Positions 47,614-56,641 of a stretch of DNA of 64,000 nucleotides are shown in pieces. Numbering within the stretch: the first letter of the stretch is position 1; every line of letters begins with the position of its first letter. The notes under the pieces are model-generated. The model was not told where the DNA came from. It did not search any database and saw only the letters and a list, made by a program, of their open reading frames with translations. Source of the stretch: Bacteroidia bacterium (GTDB lineage Bacteria; Bacteroidota; Bacteroidia; Flavobacteriales; Flavobacteriaceae). Location: positions 97,859 to 161,858 of the forward strand of contig JAUIBP010000008.1 in NCBI GenBank assembly GCA_030427735.1. Reading direction: 5' to 3'. Made by a program: the position numbers and the translations under genes.

Positions 47614-48831
47614 TTAGTCGAAAAAATCGAAACCTAAGTTTAAGTTATTTTGGTTTGGGGTTTCCTTTTTACCTAATACTTTTATGCCGAATTTCTCGGT
47701 AATCCACTCGGTGTCTATCTCGTAGTTTTGAGAGGCTTCGTTTGTCATTTTCCAAAGTTGTTCTAAATCTTCGGTTTGCTCGTACTCATAAACCAAGTCA
47801 CCTTTTAACACACCTAGTTTTACTAAAGCGGGTATTACTTTAGTGTTCCATTGTTGCTCTAAATATTGCAGGTCGCTATCTATAAGCGTTTGTAGCATAT
47901 CTTGGGCGCTTTCGTCTTTGCTACGGCTACCGTTTTGCGTGTCTTGACCGATAACAGCTCCGCTAAGAAGTAACGAGATTTCGTTGTTACATAAGTTAAT
48001 CAGGTTTTTGTACACATCGCCAGAGGTGGAAACGCCTTTAGCAAATTCGAAGCTTTCCGACTCATCAATAATAAACCAAGCCGCAGCACCCATGTCGGTC
48101 ATCATCTTTTCGGCACGACGTACCATGGTTGGATCTTGGGTGTTTGTTTTCATATACCTTGGCGGAATACCGTAAATCTCGCAAAGCTCGCTCCAACAGC
48201 TTTGTGCAAAGCGTTTAAATAATACGTGGGGCACAGCGTTGTTAAATAAGCCGTAATCGGTATCGTCTTCGCCAAACTCTAAAAGCCAAGTGCCATATTC
48301 TGAAGACTCGCGATATAGTATTTTTTTGTCTTCAGTATAATCGGGATAAACAGCTCCAAAGGTTGGATCTACATTGGTACGGGGTATAAGGTTTACTTTT
48401 AGGTTTCCGTCATCATTAAACGAAAATTCTATTAAAGAATGCCTTTTGTATTTGCTGTTTAATATGTGCGTATTTATGGCATTGGTAAACGTAGCGTTAT
48501 TTATAAAATCGGTTTGTACCTGGTCAATATCGTTGCTGCCTTTTTTCTTCAGTAAAATAGGCTCTTTAACCGCTTTTAGTAATCGGTTTTTATGTTGTGA
48601 GGTTAATAGGGCATCTAGACCAATTTCGTCTAAAAGTTGGTGGAACAAATACCATTTAGGATTGTCTTCTATCTTTGTTAATTGCAAAGCTTTGTTCCAG
48701 CTTTTTATATCCTGACGAATACGAGCTACAGCCTTAGGAACTATAGTAGTGGCTATGTTTGGTTGTTTAGCGTTGGTTTTAACATTGGCTAAAGTGGCTT
48801 GGGTGGTTTTCCCTATACGTGCATTCTGCAT
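47614..48831 (-). CDS. Portal protein (DUF935/Mu gp29-like)
   Basis: 405 residues from ATG 48831, placed one base after the DUF1320 stop; a longer frame to 48885 would overlap that gene by 53 bases. Forms the ring through which DNA enters and leaves the head. Recognised by order (terminase-gp36-portal-MuF) and by family-like sequence RRAEKMMTDMGAAAWFI, SESFEFAKGVSTSGDVY, NNEISLLLSGAVIGQDTQNG (shortened: LLLSGAVIGQDT) and the C-terminal LGFDFFD. Typical DUF935 length is 400-500. Confidence 0.85.
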   Translation of the reverse strand: MQNARIGKTTQATLANVKTNAKQPNIATTIVPKAVARIRQDIKSWNKALQLTKIEDNPKWYLFHQLLDEIGLDALLTSQHKNRLLKAVKEPILLKKKGSNDIDQVQTDFINNATFTNAINTHILNSKYKRHSLIEFSFNDDGNLKVNLIPRTNVDPTFGAVYPDYTEDKKILYRESSEYGTWLLEFGEDDTDYGLFNNAVPHVLFKRFAQSCWSELCEIYGIPPRYMKTNTQDPTMVRRAEKMMTDMGAAAWFIIDESESFEFAKGVSTSGDVYKNLINLCNNEISLLLSGAVIGQDTQNGSRSKDESAQDMLQTLIDSDLQYLEQQWNTKVIPALVKLGVLKGDLVYEYEQTEDLEQLWKMTNEASQNYEIDTEWITEKFGIKVLGKKETPNQNNLNLGFDFFD

Positions 48832-48832
48832 A

Positions 48833-49288
48833 TTACTCGTGGTTAAATTTTGGGCGTGATCCATAACTAAAAGGTTGGCGCTCATCGGCGTCTAAATCTT
48901 CTTGGCTTAATTGGGGTAAGGTGCTAAGGTTTACCGTGCCGTCGCGTAAATCGGTAAGCCATGTAATACTACGGTCGTAGCGCTCTTTAGCTTGCTCGTA
49001 AATAATATCGGCATTACATAACTCGACAATCCACCATTTGGCAATGGTAACAGCATGTTTAACGATTAAGGGATTGCGGTCGCCATCTTCGGCGCTTAAA
49101 ATGGCATCGACATCGTAACGCAAACGCCCGTCGAAATTCTCTATACGGTTATTGCCATTTAGGTAGCTGCGTACTTCCTCTTCGGCGGCAGCCATAGCAA
49201 TACTTACAATGTTGTTGTCGCCTTCGGTAATCTGGTCTATCTGGTAACCATAAATCCCGCTTTCTAAATCTGCTTCGTTTATAAACAT
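48833..49288 (-). CDS. DUF1320 (Mu gp36-like) head-tail connector
   Basis: 151 residues from ATG 49288, chosen because MFINEADLESGIYGYQIDQ is the typical opening and it sits right after the terminase stop; the longer frame to 49366 adds the terminase end. Contains AEEEVRSYLNGNN and VKHAVTIAKWWIVEL with the conserved YDRSITWLTDLRDG of DUF1320. Adaptor/neck protein between portal and tail by family. Confidence 0.85.
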   Translation of the reverse strand: MFINEADLESGIYGYQIDQITEGDNNIVSIAMAAAEEEVRSYLNGNNRIENFDGRLRYDVDAILSAEDGDRNPLIVKHAVTIAKWWIVELCNADIIYEQAKERYDRSITWLTDLRDGTVNLSTLPQLSQEDLDADERQPFSYGSRPKFNHE

Positions 49289-49290
49289 AA

Positions 49291-50820
49291 TTAATAGTGT
49301 CTTGATTCCCTTTGCCCGTAAGCATAGGTGGTTTGTTTTCTCATTTGTCTGTTTTGGAGTTTCCAAACGCCCCCTTCTGCCATATCGGGACCATCCATTA
49401 CACTCGCTGTTGAGCTTACGCCTAACATTTGGTCTTCCATACGCACCATGTGTGGATCTTGCTTTTCAGCGATGTTAAAAATCAGGTTGCCTAAACGGTT
49501 TAAAGGCTCTAAGGTGCCTTCTATCCTAAAAAACTTATCGGGTTTATTGCGTTTGTCTTCAGTAACGGGTAATGTAAACCCATAGGTGTCTGCCATTTGA
49601 TAAATCAACGGTAGTAATACTTGTTCATAATGTGGGGCCTGAAGGGAATTGTTTTCAATAGATACTCGTAAGGTATCGACACCTTTATCTTTACAATATA
49701 GATAGGCTTCATACATCCAAGTAATAAATTTTGAATTACTGGTTTGTAAAAGCCAAACTTTATATATATAAAACTTTCGTCCTTTTCGCCCTATAACACC
49801 AACCGATTTATAAGAAGCTTGTTTGTTAGCTCCTCTGTCTTTGTTTGAGGTGGACGGATCGGCATAAATTTCAACCTGGTCACAATACTTTAATGGCGGA
49901 CACTTGCCAAATGTAATCTCCTTAAATACATCTCCCTTTTTAACTGGGTTATTGTAGTATTCCTTTTGTTGTGCACTCCAAGGTTGTTTTGATAAGGTGC
50001 GATCAATAAACTCTTCGGTATTTTTAGATGGCCATGTACTTTTACCATCCTTGTCACGAATGTTAATAATTTCATGTTTGTCGGCGACCTTGGCCATTTC
50101 GGTAATACAACAATACTTAGCTATAATGTTACCGTTAGCAATCCAAAGTAAAGACTCGCTAATAGATCTACATGCGTATAATGCGCTGGAAATCCACTCG
50201 TATTTGTTTTTAATACGTTCCTTATTTCTACACTCTTCATCGGTGTCGATATCATCAATTAAGATAACGTCTGGTCTGCTAGCTTCGTTTCTGGTACCAC
50301 GAGGTGATTGGCCTGCTCCAATAGCTCTAAAAGAAACTCCTTTTTTGGTTTTAAAGTCTCCAGATTCCCATTTGCCTAAACTTTGCTGTGTACCATAGTC
50401 GTTTATAAGTCTATGGTTTGTTTCTAAGTTAACCTTGTAAGGTAACAATAAACGTTCAGCATCATCCTTAGTAGCCGAAACCATTAACACGGTTTTCTTC
50501 TTCCCAGTTACGGTTAAGTATAAAATCTCCATCATGGTTCTTGCCGACTTAGCAAGCTCACGAGACCAAGATCTCACTTCGTACCATTCAGGATTCTCTA
50601 AAACCCTTTTGGTGGCTTTTATGTGAAACGGTGCCGGATCACTGGTGTAATAGTTCGGAAAATAGTATTTAAACCATTTCTCAGGATTAGCCTCTAAATC
50701 GTCAATACGCTTCTTTTTCTCCGCGGGCGTCTCGTTTAAATCAATAGGAGTAGCCCTCGATGTGTTTTCGCGGTATTGCTGCCAGAGTTCATAATACTTT
50801 TTGTCTTCGGCTTTACTCAT
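49291..50820 (-). CDS. Phage terminase large subunit (Mu gp28-like)
   Basis: 509 residues. ATPase part: adenine/Walker A-like RSWSRELAKSARTMMEI, SATKDDAERLLLPYK, Walker B DVILIDDIDTDEE (Asp-Asp then Asp-Glu). Nuclease part: IYADPSTSNKDRGANKQ (first acidic residue), then VSIENNSLQAPHYEQVLLP. Packages DNA by headful from within host DNA, as Mu-like phages do. First large gene of the leftward block; overlaps the small terminase by one base. Confidence 0.88.
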   Translation of the reverse strand: MSKAEDKKYYELWQQYRENTSRATPIDLNETPAEKKKRIDDLEANPEKWFKYYFPNYYTSDPAPFHIKATKRVLENPEWYEVRSWSRELAKSARTMMEILYLTVTGKKKTVLMVSATKDDAERLLLPYKVNLETNHRLINDYGTQQSLGKWESGDFKTKKGVSFRAIGAGQSPRGTRNEASRPDVILIDDIDTDEECRNKERIKNKYEWISSALYACRSISESLLWIANGNIIAKYCCITEMAKVADKHEIINIRDKDGKSTWPSKNTEEFIDRTLSKQPWSAQQKEYYNNPVKKGDVFKEITFGKCPPLKYCDQVEIYADPSTSNKDRGANKQASYKSVGVIGRKGRKFYIYKVWLLQTSNSKFITWMYEAYLYCKDKGVDTLRVSIENNSLQAPHYEQVLLPLIYQMADTYGFTLPVTEDKRNKPDKFFRIEGTLEPLNRLGNLIFNIAEKQDPHMVRMEDQMLGVSSTASVMDGPDMAEGGVWKLQNRQMRKQTTYAYGQRESRHY

Positions 50821-51263
50821 TATTTAAGTTTAGCGTTAATAAAAGCGTCGAAAACAGGGATAAGCTTTTTGTATAAATCGAAGTCCATAGGTTTTACAAA
50901 GTCAAGGAAAGAGGTAGCAACTTCGTAAACTTCGGCTATAGAGGTTTCGGTCTCCAGACGTTTTATAGATGATGTAATTACAGCAATGGTATTGGCTTCT
51001 TTGGCTTCGGCTACTTTAATGTCACGACTTTTAATGTCATCGTTTAACCACTCTAATTGATCGTACAAATCGGCAATCATTTTTTGTCTGGTTACCATTA
51101 AAGACTTTCGCAGCTTATCCCATTCTTCGTCGTTAATCCATTTGCTAACGGTTCCGGGGCGTACGCCAACGCGTTCGGATATTTCTTTAATGGTGAGTTT
51201 CTGTGAAGTATCGATATAGAGCATTTTGGCATACTCTTTAGCCTCTGTTTTCTTTAATCCCAT
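50820..51263 (-). CDS. Small terminase-like protein (Mu gp27/DUF1804 type)
   Basis: 147 residues from ATG 51263; an in-frame extension to 51353 crosses the promoter gap and is rejected. N-terminal HTH: SQKLTIKEISERVGVRPGTV followed by SKWINDEEW. C-terminal coiled coil and all-helical region. DNA-recognition subunit of the packaging motor. It begins the leftward late operon; the divergent gap to the protease carries the likely control sites. Confidence 0.8.
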   Translation of the reverse strand: MGLKKTEAKEYAKMLYIDTSQKLTIKEISERVGVRPGTVSKWINDEEWDKLRKSLMVTRQKMIADLYDQLEWLNDDIKSRDIKVAEAKEANTIAVITSSIKRLETETSIAEVYEVATSFLDFVKPMDFDLYKKLIPVFDAFINAKLK

Positions 51264-51348
51264 GTGCTCGATTTTAAGCAAAATTGACAAAAACCAACCC
51301 CTAAATAAAAAAGCTGTAAAGCAGGTTTTCAGCCTTGTAAGCCTTATA

Positions 51349-51400
51349 AACACTAGTGTTAAGTGTATTTGTAACTATTTGTAAAGGCTTTTGGTATGGC
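51349..51400. promoter_or_regulatory. Late divergent control region: palindrome and phased TATTTGT repeats
   Basis: AACACTAGTGTT (51349-51360) is a perfect 12-base palindrome. TATTTGT occurs at 51366, 51376 and 51394 (10 and 18 bases apart; the first two are within TATTTGTAACTATTTGTAA). The gap 51264-51444 separates the leftward and rightward virion operons and contains no gene. Confidence 0.55.
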
Positions 51401-51444
51401 TAATATTTGTCACCTGAATTAGTCATAACAATCAAAGCGCATTT

Positions 51445-52419
51445 ATGCCAAAAACAAGATTTGTCTTTAACGACGAAGCCCAAAAAAACAGCTACGGATT
51501 CTTTATCCCTACAAGCGGTATTGACCTAACGAGGTTCACTAAAAACCCGATCATGCTGGATTCTCATATTAATAGCACAAGAGCGGTTATAGGTATGTGG
51601 GAAGACTTTAAGGCGGATAAGGGTATTTTATCAGGATTACCGGTATTTGATAGCGATGATGAGTCCGCAGCTGTAATTGCGGGAAAAGTAAATCGTGGTT
51701 TTATAAAGAGCTGCTCTATGGGTGTGCGTTTTAACCGCGACGATTTAAAATTTGTAGCGGGTGAATTGGTGTTAGAAAAATGCGAACTCTACGAAGTGTC
51801 TATAGTTGCGGTACCAAGTAACGCCAATGCGATTAGGCTTTATGTAGACGATAGCGATACACCATTAACCGAACAGGAAGTGCAAAACTTGTGTTTAGCG
51901 GTGCAACCGGTAACCAATCCCGAAGTTATCCCCCCAACCCTTAATAATTTAAATACAGATATGAAAATCACATTAACATCTGCTGCGGCTTTAGCATTAG
52001 GCTTTGCAGCAACACAATTAGAGCACGACGCCGACGCGGTAAGTGAATGTGTCGTGAAGCTGCAAGCTGAGAAAAACGCAGCTGAGTTAAAGTACAATGC
52101 CTTAAAGCAAGCTGAGGAAGTTAAAGCGTTAGAAGGCATTAAAACCAAAGTGCAGTTAGCCCATAAGGCAGGTAAAATTAACGCCGATAAAATCGAGGAA
52201 TTTGTAAACCTAGGTATTGCTAATGAAAGCCTGTTAGATAGTACGCTTGCGGCTATTCCTGGTAAAGCAAGTTTAGCAGCACAGGTTACAGGAGGCGAAT
52301 CGGGATCTGGCGAAGTTAAGACGGTAGAGGACTTTATGAAGTTAAGCCTTGAACAGCAATTAGCTTTTAAAGCAGAAAACACCGAGGCTTACAAACAATT
52401 ATTCACCCCAAAACAATAA
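51445..52419 (+). CDS. Prohead protease fused to scaffold (S78 type)
   Basis: 324 residues. N-terminal HK97-type prohead protease (about 1-135): His in PIMLDSHINSTRAVIG, Ser in FIKSCSMGVRFN, and KCELYEVSIVAVPSNANA, the typical ending. C-terminal half (about 173-324) is an alpha-helical, Ala/Lys/Glu-rich scaffold. An in-frame ATG at 51961 (MKITLTSAAALALGF) would yield the scaffold alone, like Mu gpZ inside gpI. First gene of the rightward late operon, just before the capsid. Confidence 0.85.
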   Translation: MPKTRFVFNDEAQKNSYGFFIPTSGIDLTRFTKNPIMLDSHINSTRAVIGMWEDFKADKGILSGLPVFDSDDESAAVIAGKVNRGFIKSCSMGVRFNRDDLKFVAGELVLEKCELYEVSIVAVPSNANAIRLYVDDSDTPLTEQEVQNLCLAVQPVTNPEVIPPTLNNLNTDMKITLTSAAALALGFAATQLEHDADAVSECVVKLQAEKNAAELKYNALKQAEEVKALEGIKTKVQLAHKAGKINADKIEEFVNLGIANESLLDSTLAAIPGKASLAAQVTGGESGSGEVKTVEDFMKLSLEQQLAFKAENTEAYKQLFTPKQ

Positions 52420-52422
52420 GAT

Positions 52423-53331
52423 ATGCCAGCAAATTTTCCCGAAATATGGAACGGTAGGGTTATAGATAACCTGAAAAAGGCCATTGTTGCTACATGGTTA
52501 GAAGGTATTACCGAAATACCAGTAGATGTAACCACAATAAACGGTGGTACAGTAACCGAAAAACAAAAGATCTATGTAGCGGCTACAGATTTTGATGTAG
52601 ATGTTTTAATTAACAACAATACATATCCAATTGAAGTACAAGAGTACGAAGATGGTACCATTGAAATTACCTTGGATAAGTTCCAGACTAAAGCAACATC
52701 TTTAAAAGATGATGACGCAATGGGGGCTTCTTACGATAAGATTGATGCTATCACCAAATCGCATACTAGTTCTATTTTAGATGCTAAGTTTAATAAATCT
52801 TTACACTCTATCGCGCCAGCAGGAAATACAGCCGATACTCCAGTGATTCAAGCTACAGGAGGTGCGGATGATTTAGCTGATGCTGATGGTCGTTTACGTT
52901 TAGTTTACGAAGACTTAGTTGAAGCCAGACGTAGATGTCCTTGGAAAGGTGCTCGTGTAGTATTGAATAATAACCACTGGAACGATCTGTTATTAGACCG
53001 TAAGAACTTTGGAGATCAATTAGTAAACTATAAAGAGGGAACTCCAGCCCCTGTTATCGCTGGATTCCAACTTCATAAGTTTGAGGAAGGTATACATCCG
53101 TTATACGATAATACCGGTGTTAAAAAGGCTTACGGTGCTGCGGCTGTAGCAGGAGATACAGAAGCCTCTGTAATTTTTGCCCCTTCAGGAATTGCAAAGA
53201 AAACAGGTATTACAAAACAGTATTTCTCTAAGGCGGCAGACAGCCCAACCACTCAGGCTAATATGTTGAACTACCGCCATTACTTTGTTGCTACACCTTA
53301 CCAAGCAAAGAAAATAGGAGCCATAATATAA
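52423..53331 (+). CDS. Major capsid protein
   Basis: 302 residues, HK97-type by position directly after protease/scaffold and by pattern: long N-terminal region MPANFPEIWNGRVIDNLKKA, then AKFNKSLHSIAPAG, and the C-terminal domain with GARVVLNNNHWNDLLLDRKNF and NYRHYFVATPYQAKKIGAI. Acidic surface with repeated beta strands. The length is typical for Bacteroidota Mu-like capsids. Followed by a terminator. Confidence 0.85.
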   Translation: MPANFPEIWNGRVIDNLKKAIVATWLEGITEIPVDVTTINGGTVTEKQKIYVAATDFDVDVLINNNTYPIEVQEYEDGTIEITLDKFQTKATSLKDDDAMGASYDKIDAITKSHTSSILDAKFNKSLHSIAPAGNTADTPVIQATGGADDLADADGRLRLVYEDLVEARRRCPWKGARVVLNNNHWNDLLLDRKNFGDQLVNYKEGTPAPVIAGFQLHKFEEGIHPLYDNTGVKKAYGAAAVAGDTEASVIFAPSGIAKKTGITKQYFSKAADSPTTQANMLNYRHYFVATPYQAKKIGAII

Positions 53332-53356
53332 CCCAAATATTTGCCATTAATTAACT

Positions 53357-53394
53357 AAAAGGCTACTGCCATTGTAGCGGTAGCCTTTTCTTTT
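53357..53394 (+). terminator. Terminator between capsid and lysis genes
   Basis: AAAAGGCTAC (53357-53366) pairs with GTAGCCTTTT (53380-53389), then CTTTTT. Probably partial, letting the capsid be made in excess over the downstream genes. Confidence 0.75.
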
Positions 53395-53399
53395 TAGAC

Positions 53400-53726
53400 A
53401 TGAGAGAGTTAATACTAGAACTAGCAGAAAAATTCGGACTATTTGCCCTAGGCGGTTTAATAGGTGCGATTATACACCGATTTAGAAACAAAATGACCTT
53501 AAAGAAATTTATAAGCACTTTGGTTGTTTCGTCATTTATGGGCTTGTCGGTAGGTATTCTATTGAACAATTATTTACAAGCTCCAGAGGAAGTCGTGTTT
53601 GTTGCTTGCGCTTTAGCAGGGGTATTTTCTAATGATATCCTTAACGAGTTTCAAACTATTATTAGTTATGCTAGCGATTGGGTAAAAATAAGGTTACGAG
53701 TAAATAAAACAGAAGATGAAGCTTAA
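53400..53726 (+). CDS. Holin
   Basis: 108 residues, three hydrophobic segments (about 9-25, 41-58, 64-82) between short charged ends, directly before an endolysin with a 11-base overlap. Such small multi-helix proteins make the membrane holes that release endolysin. Function is from position and form. Confidence 0.75.
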   Translation: MRELILELAEKFGLFALGGLIGAIIHRFRNKMTLKKFISTLVVSSFMGLSVGILLNNYLQAPEEVVFVACALAGVFSNDILNEFQTIISYASDWVKIRLRVNKTEDEA

Positions 53727-54180
53727 ATATCTAGTTATTCATTGTACAGCTACCCCAGAAGGGCGCGAAGTTACCAAAGCCGATATTGAGCAATGGCATT
53801 TAGTTGGCCGTGGTTGGTCGCGTGTAGGGTATTCCGATTTAATACAATTGGATGGTACTTTGGTAAACCTTCAGGAATTTAACCAGGACGATCAAGTAGA
53901 TCCTTGGGAGCTAACTAATGGCGCTAAAGGTTATAACAGCAAAGCGCGTCATGTGGTATATGCGGGAGGTTGCGAAAACAAAGCAGGATTACCAGCAAAA
54001 GACACCAGAACGAAAGCCCAATTAAAAGCCCTTGAAACCTATGTTAAATTCATGGTTTTACGCCATCCAGATATTAAAGTAATTGGGCATAACCAAATTG
54101 CCGCAAAAGATTGTCCGAGCTTTCATGTTCCAAGCTGGTTACAACATATAGGAGTTAACGATAAAAACATTGGATTATGA
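53716..54180 (+). CDS. N-acetylmuramoyl-L-alanine amidase (endolysin)
   Basis: 154 residues of the T7-lysozyme/Amidase_2 family: first zinc His in YLVIHCTATPEG (position 9), TKADIEQWHLVGRGWSRVGY, second ligand region in ARHVVYAGG, and the C-terminal GHNQIAAKDCPSF (His, then Lys-Asp-Cys). Cuts the amide bond between muramic acid and peptide during lysis. No signal peptide, so release depends on the holin upstream. Confidence 0.92.
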   Translation: MKLKYLVIHCTATPEGREVTKADIEQWHLVGRGWSRVGYSDLIQLDGTLVNLQEFNQDDQVDPWELTNGAKGYNSKARHVVYAGGCENKAGLPAKDTRTKAQLKALETYVKFMVLRHPDIKVIGHNQIAAKDCPSFHVPSWLQHIGVNDKNIGL

Positions 54181-54536
54181 ACTGGAAAAACACCGCCGAA
54201 AACATATTAATCCTTTTGTTAGGAATTTTAGTAGGTGTGGTCATCGGGTACAAAGTATCTGTTACTACGGCTGAAAAAATGCTGGACAACCAGAAGGCTT
54301 TAATAGAACAGGCCATACAGAAAAACACCACGGCTATTAATAACAAGGTAACTAACGAGTTTAGCAAGATTAAAGCCAGTAAGAGCGAGCCGATCAATAT
54401 TATTATTAAACCTGATAGCAATAATGCAATTGAAGCTATCGAGGTTAATCAACATTTACAGGACAGCACCCCAGTACCTGAACCAAAAAAGGGGTTTTTC
54501 CGTCGCTTGTTTGGCGGTAAAAATAAGAACCAGTAA
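54177..54536 (+). CDS. Spanin-like/lysis-cassette membrane protein
   Basis: 119 residues, overlapping the amidase by 4 bases. One N-terminal membrane helix (ILILLLGILVGVVIGYKVSV), then a long polar coiled coil and a basic C-terminus (KKGFFRRLFGGKNKNQ). This form and place suit an inner-membrane spanin; the outer-membrane partner is not evident, so the identity is tentative. Confidence 0.6.
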   Translation: MNWKNTAENILILLLGILVGVVIGYKVSVTTAEKMLDNQKALIEQAIQKNTTAINNKVTNEFSKIKASKSEPINIIIKPDSNNAIEAIEVNQHLQDSTPVPEPKKGFFRRLFGGKNKNQ

Positions 54537-54557
54537 CAAAACCTAAAATTACATATC

Positions 54558-54980
54558 ATGAGCAAAGATCAAGTATTCGAGAAACAACCGAGTTTAGAAC
54601 GCTATTTTAAAACGTCAGACGGAAAAGAATTTTATAAACATCATCACGCCAAGATGCATGCAGACGGCTTGAAAGATAAAAAAATCGAAGAGGTTGTTAA
54701 TCCATCGCCTAAACCAATCGAGGTATCTACTCCACAAGCTAAAACGGTAGCCAATGCCAATGCAAACGAAGAGCTTACACCAATGCAAAAAGCGCAATTA
54801 CGGGTAGATGCTATTAACGCTATGCAAACTGTAGATGAAGTAGAATCTGCATTAGTGGGCGAAACTGCAAAAACGGTAAAGGCAGCAGGCGAAGAAAGAA
54901 TAAAAGCTTTGCAAGCTTCTAAGGCTAATGATGCAGATAAAAAAGATGCTGCAACTGAGCCAAACCAAGACAAGGAGTAA
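54558..54980 (+). CDS. Unknown protein between lysis and sheath genes
   Basis: 140 residues, N-terminal KTSDGKEFYKHHHAKMHADG (a His cluster), then Ala/Glu/Lys-rich low-complexity helix. Not recognised. Small proteins of this kind often precede the tail sheath in Bacteroidota Mu-like phages. Confidence 0.6.
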   Translation: MSKDQVFEKQPSLERYFKTSDGKEFYKHHHAKMHADGLKDKKIEEVVNPSPKPIEVSTPQAKTVANANANEELTPMQKAQLRVDAINAMQTVDEVESALVGETAKTVKAAGEERIKALQASKANDADKKDAATEPNQDKE

Positions 54981-54995
54981 TTTAAATAACAGAAT

Positions 54996-56219
54996 ATGTT
55001 ACCAGGAATAAATATAAAATTTAGCAATGGCAATATCGGTACAGTAGTACCTTCTGCCGATGGTGTTTTCGGTTTGTTGGCCTCGGCAGTCGCTGTTGCA
55101 GATACTTTTGTGCTTAACACGGCTTACGTTGTTAAGGGCATGACCGATGTCGCTAAACTGGGTATTGTACCCGATGTAAATAATTATGCCTTGCACCGTT
55201 GGTTAAGCGAGTTTTTTGCCGAAGCTGGCGAAGGTACCGAGCTTTGGTTAATGGGTTTTGCTAAAACCGATAAGGTTAGCGACTGGTTTACTCCAGACGC
55301 AGGAACAGGAAAAGCACCAGTAGAAGCGTTGTTGGATGCTGCTAACGGAAAATTAAGCGCTCTTTTCACGGCATTTTCTCCAGACGGTACGTATGCCCCA
55401 ACAATAGAAGATGGTTTAGATGCAGATGTAGCAGAGGCTAGAACTAAGGCGCAAACGTTAGCAGAAAATTACACAGCTAATAAATACGCGCCATTTTTCA
55501 CCATTTTAGAGGCTTATGCGTTTAATGGTACGCATACCGATTTAGCCGATTTGTCAACAGAAAGCAATAACCGTGTTGGTGTTTTTGTTGGAGCTACCGA
55601 GCCTAGAACTGGCGATGTTGCCACCTTAGGAGCATCTACAAGTTTACTTGCTGGTAGATTGGCCAGAACCCAAGTGCAAGAAAGTCCGGGCAAGGTAAAA
55701 AATGGGGCCCTAGAAACATTAACGGCTTTTATTGTAGACGATGTTGTAGAGGCTTACGATGTAGAAAGCCTTCACGATAAGGGCTATATTACTTTCAGAA
55801 CTCACATTGCAAAAGCGGGTTATTATATTACAGATGGACCGTTAGCGACCGATGTTGACGATGATTACCATTATATAAGCCGTCGCAGAACCATAGATAA
55901 GGCCTTCAGGGTAGCTCACGATGTTGCCAGTTACGAAATACTTAACGATTTCGATTTAACCAACGATGGTACTATAGATCCTATTTACGCAAAAGATGTA
56001 GAAGGGCGAATAGAAAGCGAAATTTTCACCCAAATGACCGAGCGGGGCGAATTGTCCAGAGACAAATCAGACAACAACGATTTAGGCGTTCAAGCCGCTT
56101 TCGACCTTGAAGCTAATGTGTCTGCAAACAATACCATTTCAATGGTGTTAAAGGTAAGGCCAAAAGGCTATGCCCGTTGGGTAGATATATTATTAGGGTA
56201 CGATGTAGAACTTAACTAA
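54996..56219 (+). CDS. Tail sheath protein (DUF2586-like)
   Basis: 407 residues, MLPGINIKFSNGNIGTVVPS onwards, with the DUF2586-like pattern GVFVGATEPRTGDVATLG and the C-terminal domain GYITFRTHIAKAGYYITDGPL, RRTIDKAFRVAHDVAS. The contractile sheath surrounds the tail tube. Position between lysis genes and the tube gene supports it; a contractile (myovirus) tail is implied. Confidence 0.82.
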   Translation: MLPGINIKFSNGNIGTVVPSADGVFGLLASAVAVADTFVLNTAYVVKGMTDVAKLGIVPDVNNYALHRWLSEFFAEAGEGTELWLMGFAKTDKVSDWFTPDAGTGKAPVEALLDAANGKLSALFTAFSPDGTYAPTIEDGLDADVAEARTKAQTLAENYTANKYAPFFTILEAYAFNGTHTDLADLSTESNNRVGVFVGATEPRTGDVATLGASTSLLAGRLARTQVQESPGKVKNGALETLTAFIVDDVVEAYDVESLHDKGYITFRTHIAKAGYYITDGPLATDVDDDYHYISRRRTIDKAFRVAHDVASYEILNDFDLTNDGTIDPIYAKDVEGRIESEIFTQMTERGELSRDKSDNNDLGVQAAFDLEANVSANNTISMVLKVRPKGYARWVDILLGYDVELN

Positions 56220-56227
56220 AACCAGAT

Positions 56228-56641
56228 ATGGCATTCAATTCAAGACAATACGAGTGGGCAGACCTCACTTTAATATTAGGCGGTCAGGACATCACCGGGA
56301 TAAGAGCGGTGAAGTATACCGAAAAAATAGAGCGTGAGCCGTTATATGCTAAAGGACGTTATCCGCATTCCATTCAAAGCGGGAATGTTGCTTTCGATGG
56401 AGAAATAGCAATGTTGCAAAGCGATTACGAAGCTTTAGTACGTGCGGGAAATGGCAGTATTTTAAGTTTAAGTCTAGACGGCTTATTCGCTTATGGCAAC
56501 CCAAGTGCGGGAGACCCAATACAAACAGATCGAGCCCTAGGTATTCGTTTTACCGAAGCCGCTAAGGAGCTAAAACAAGGCGATAAGTTTATGGAAATAA
56601 CCTTACCGTTTGTATTCTTAAAACTTAAAAATCAAGCATAA
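56228..56641 (+). CDS. Tail tube protein
   Basis: 137 residues, beta-rich (WADLTLILGGQDITGIRAVKY; EPLYAKGRYPHSIQSGNVAF), directly after the sheath and before the chaperones, the constant order in contractile tails. The tube conducts DNA into the cell. Overlaps the next ATG by one base. Confidence 0.8.
   Translation: MAFNSRQYEWADLTLILGGQDITGIRAVKYTEKIEREPLYAKGRYPHSIQSGNVAFDGEIAMLQSDYEALVRAGNGSILSLSLDGLFAYGNPSAGDPIQTDRALGIRFTEAAKELKQGDKFMEITLPFVFLKLKNQA

Noticed and set aside
51840..52382. 180-codon minus-strand frame opposite the scaffold
   Set aside because: Mirror of an Ala/Lys-rich coding region; no independent evidence.
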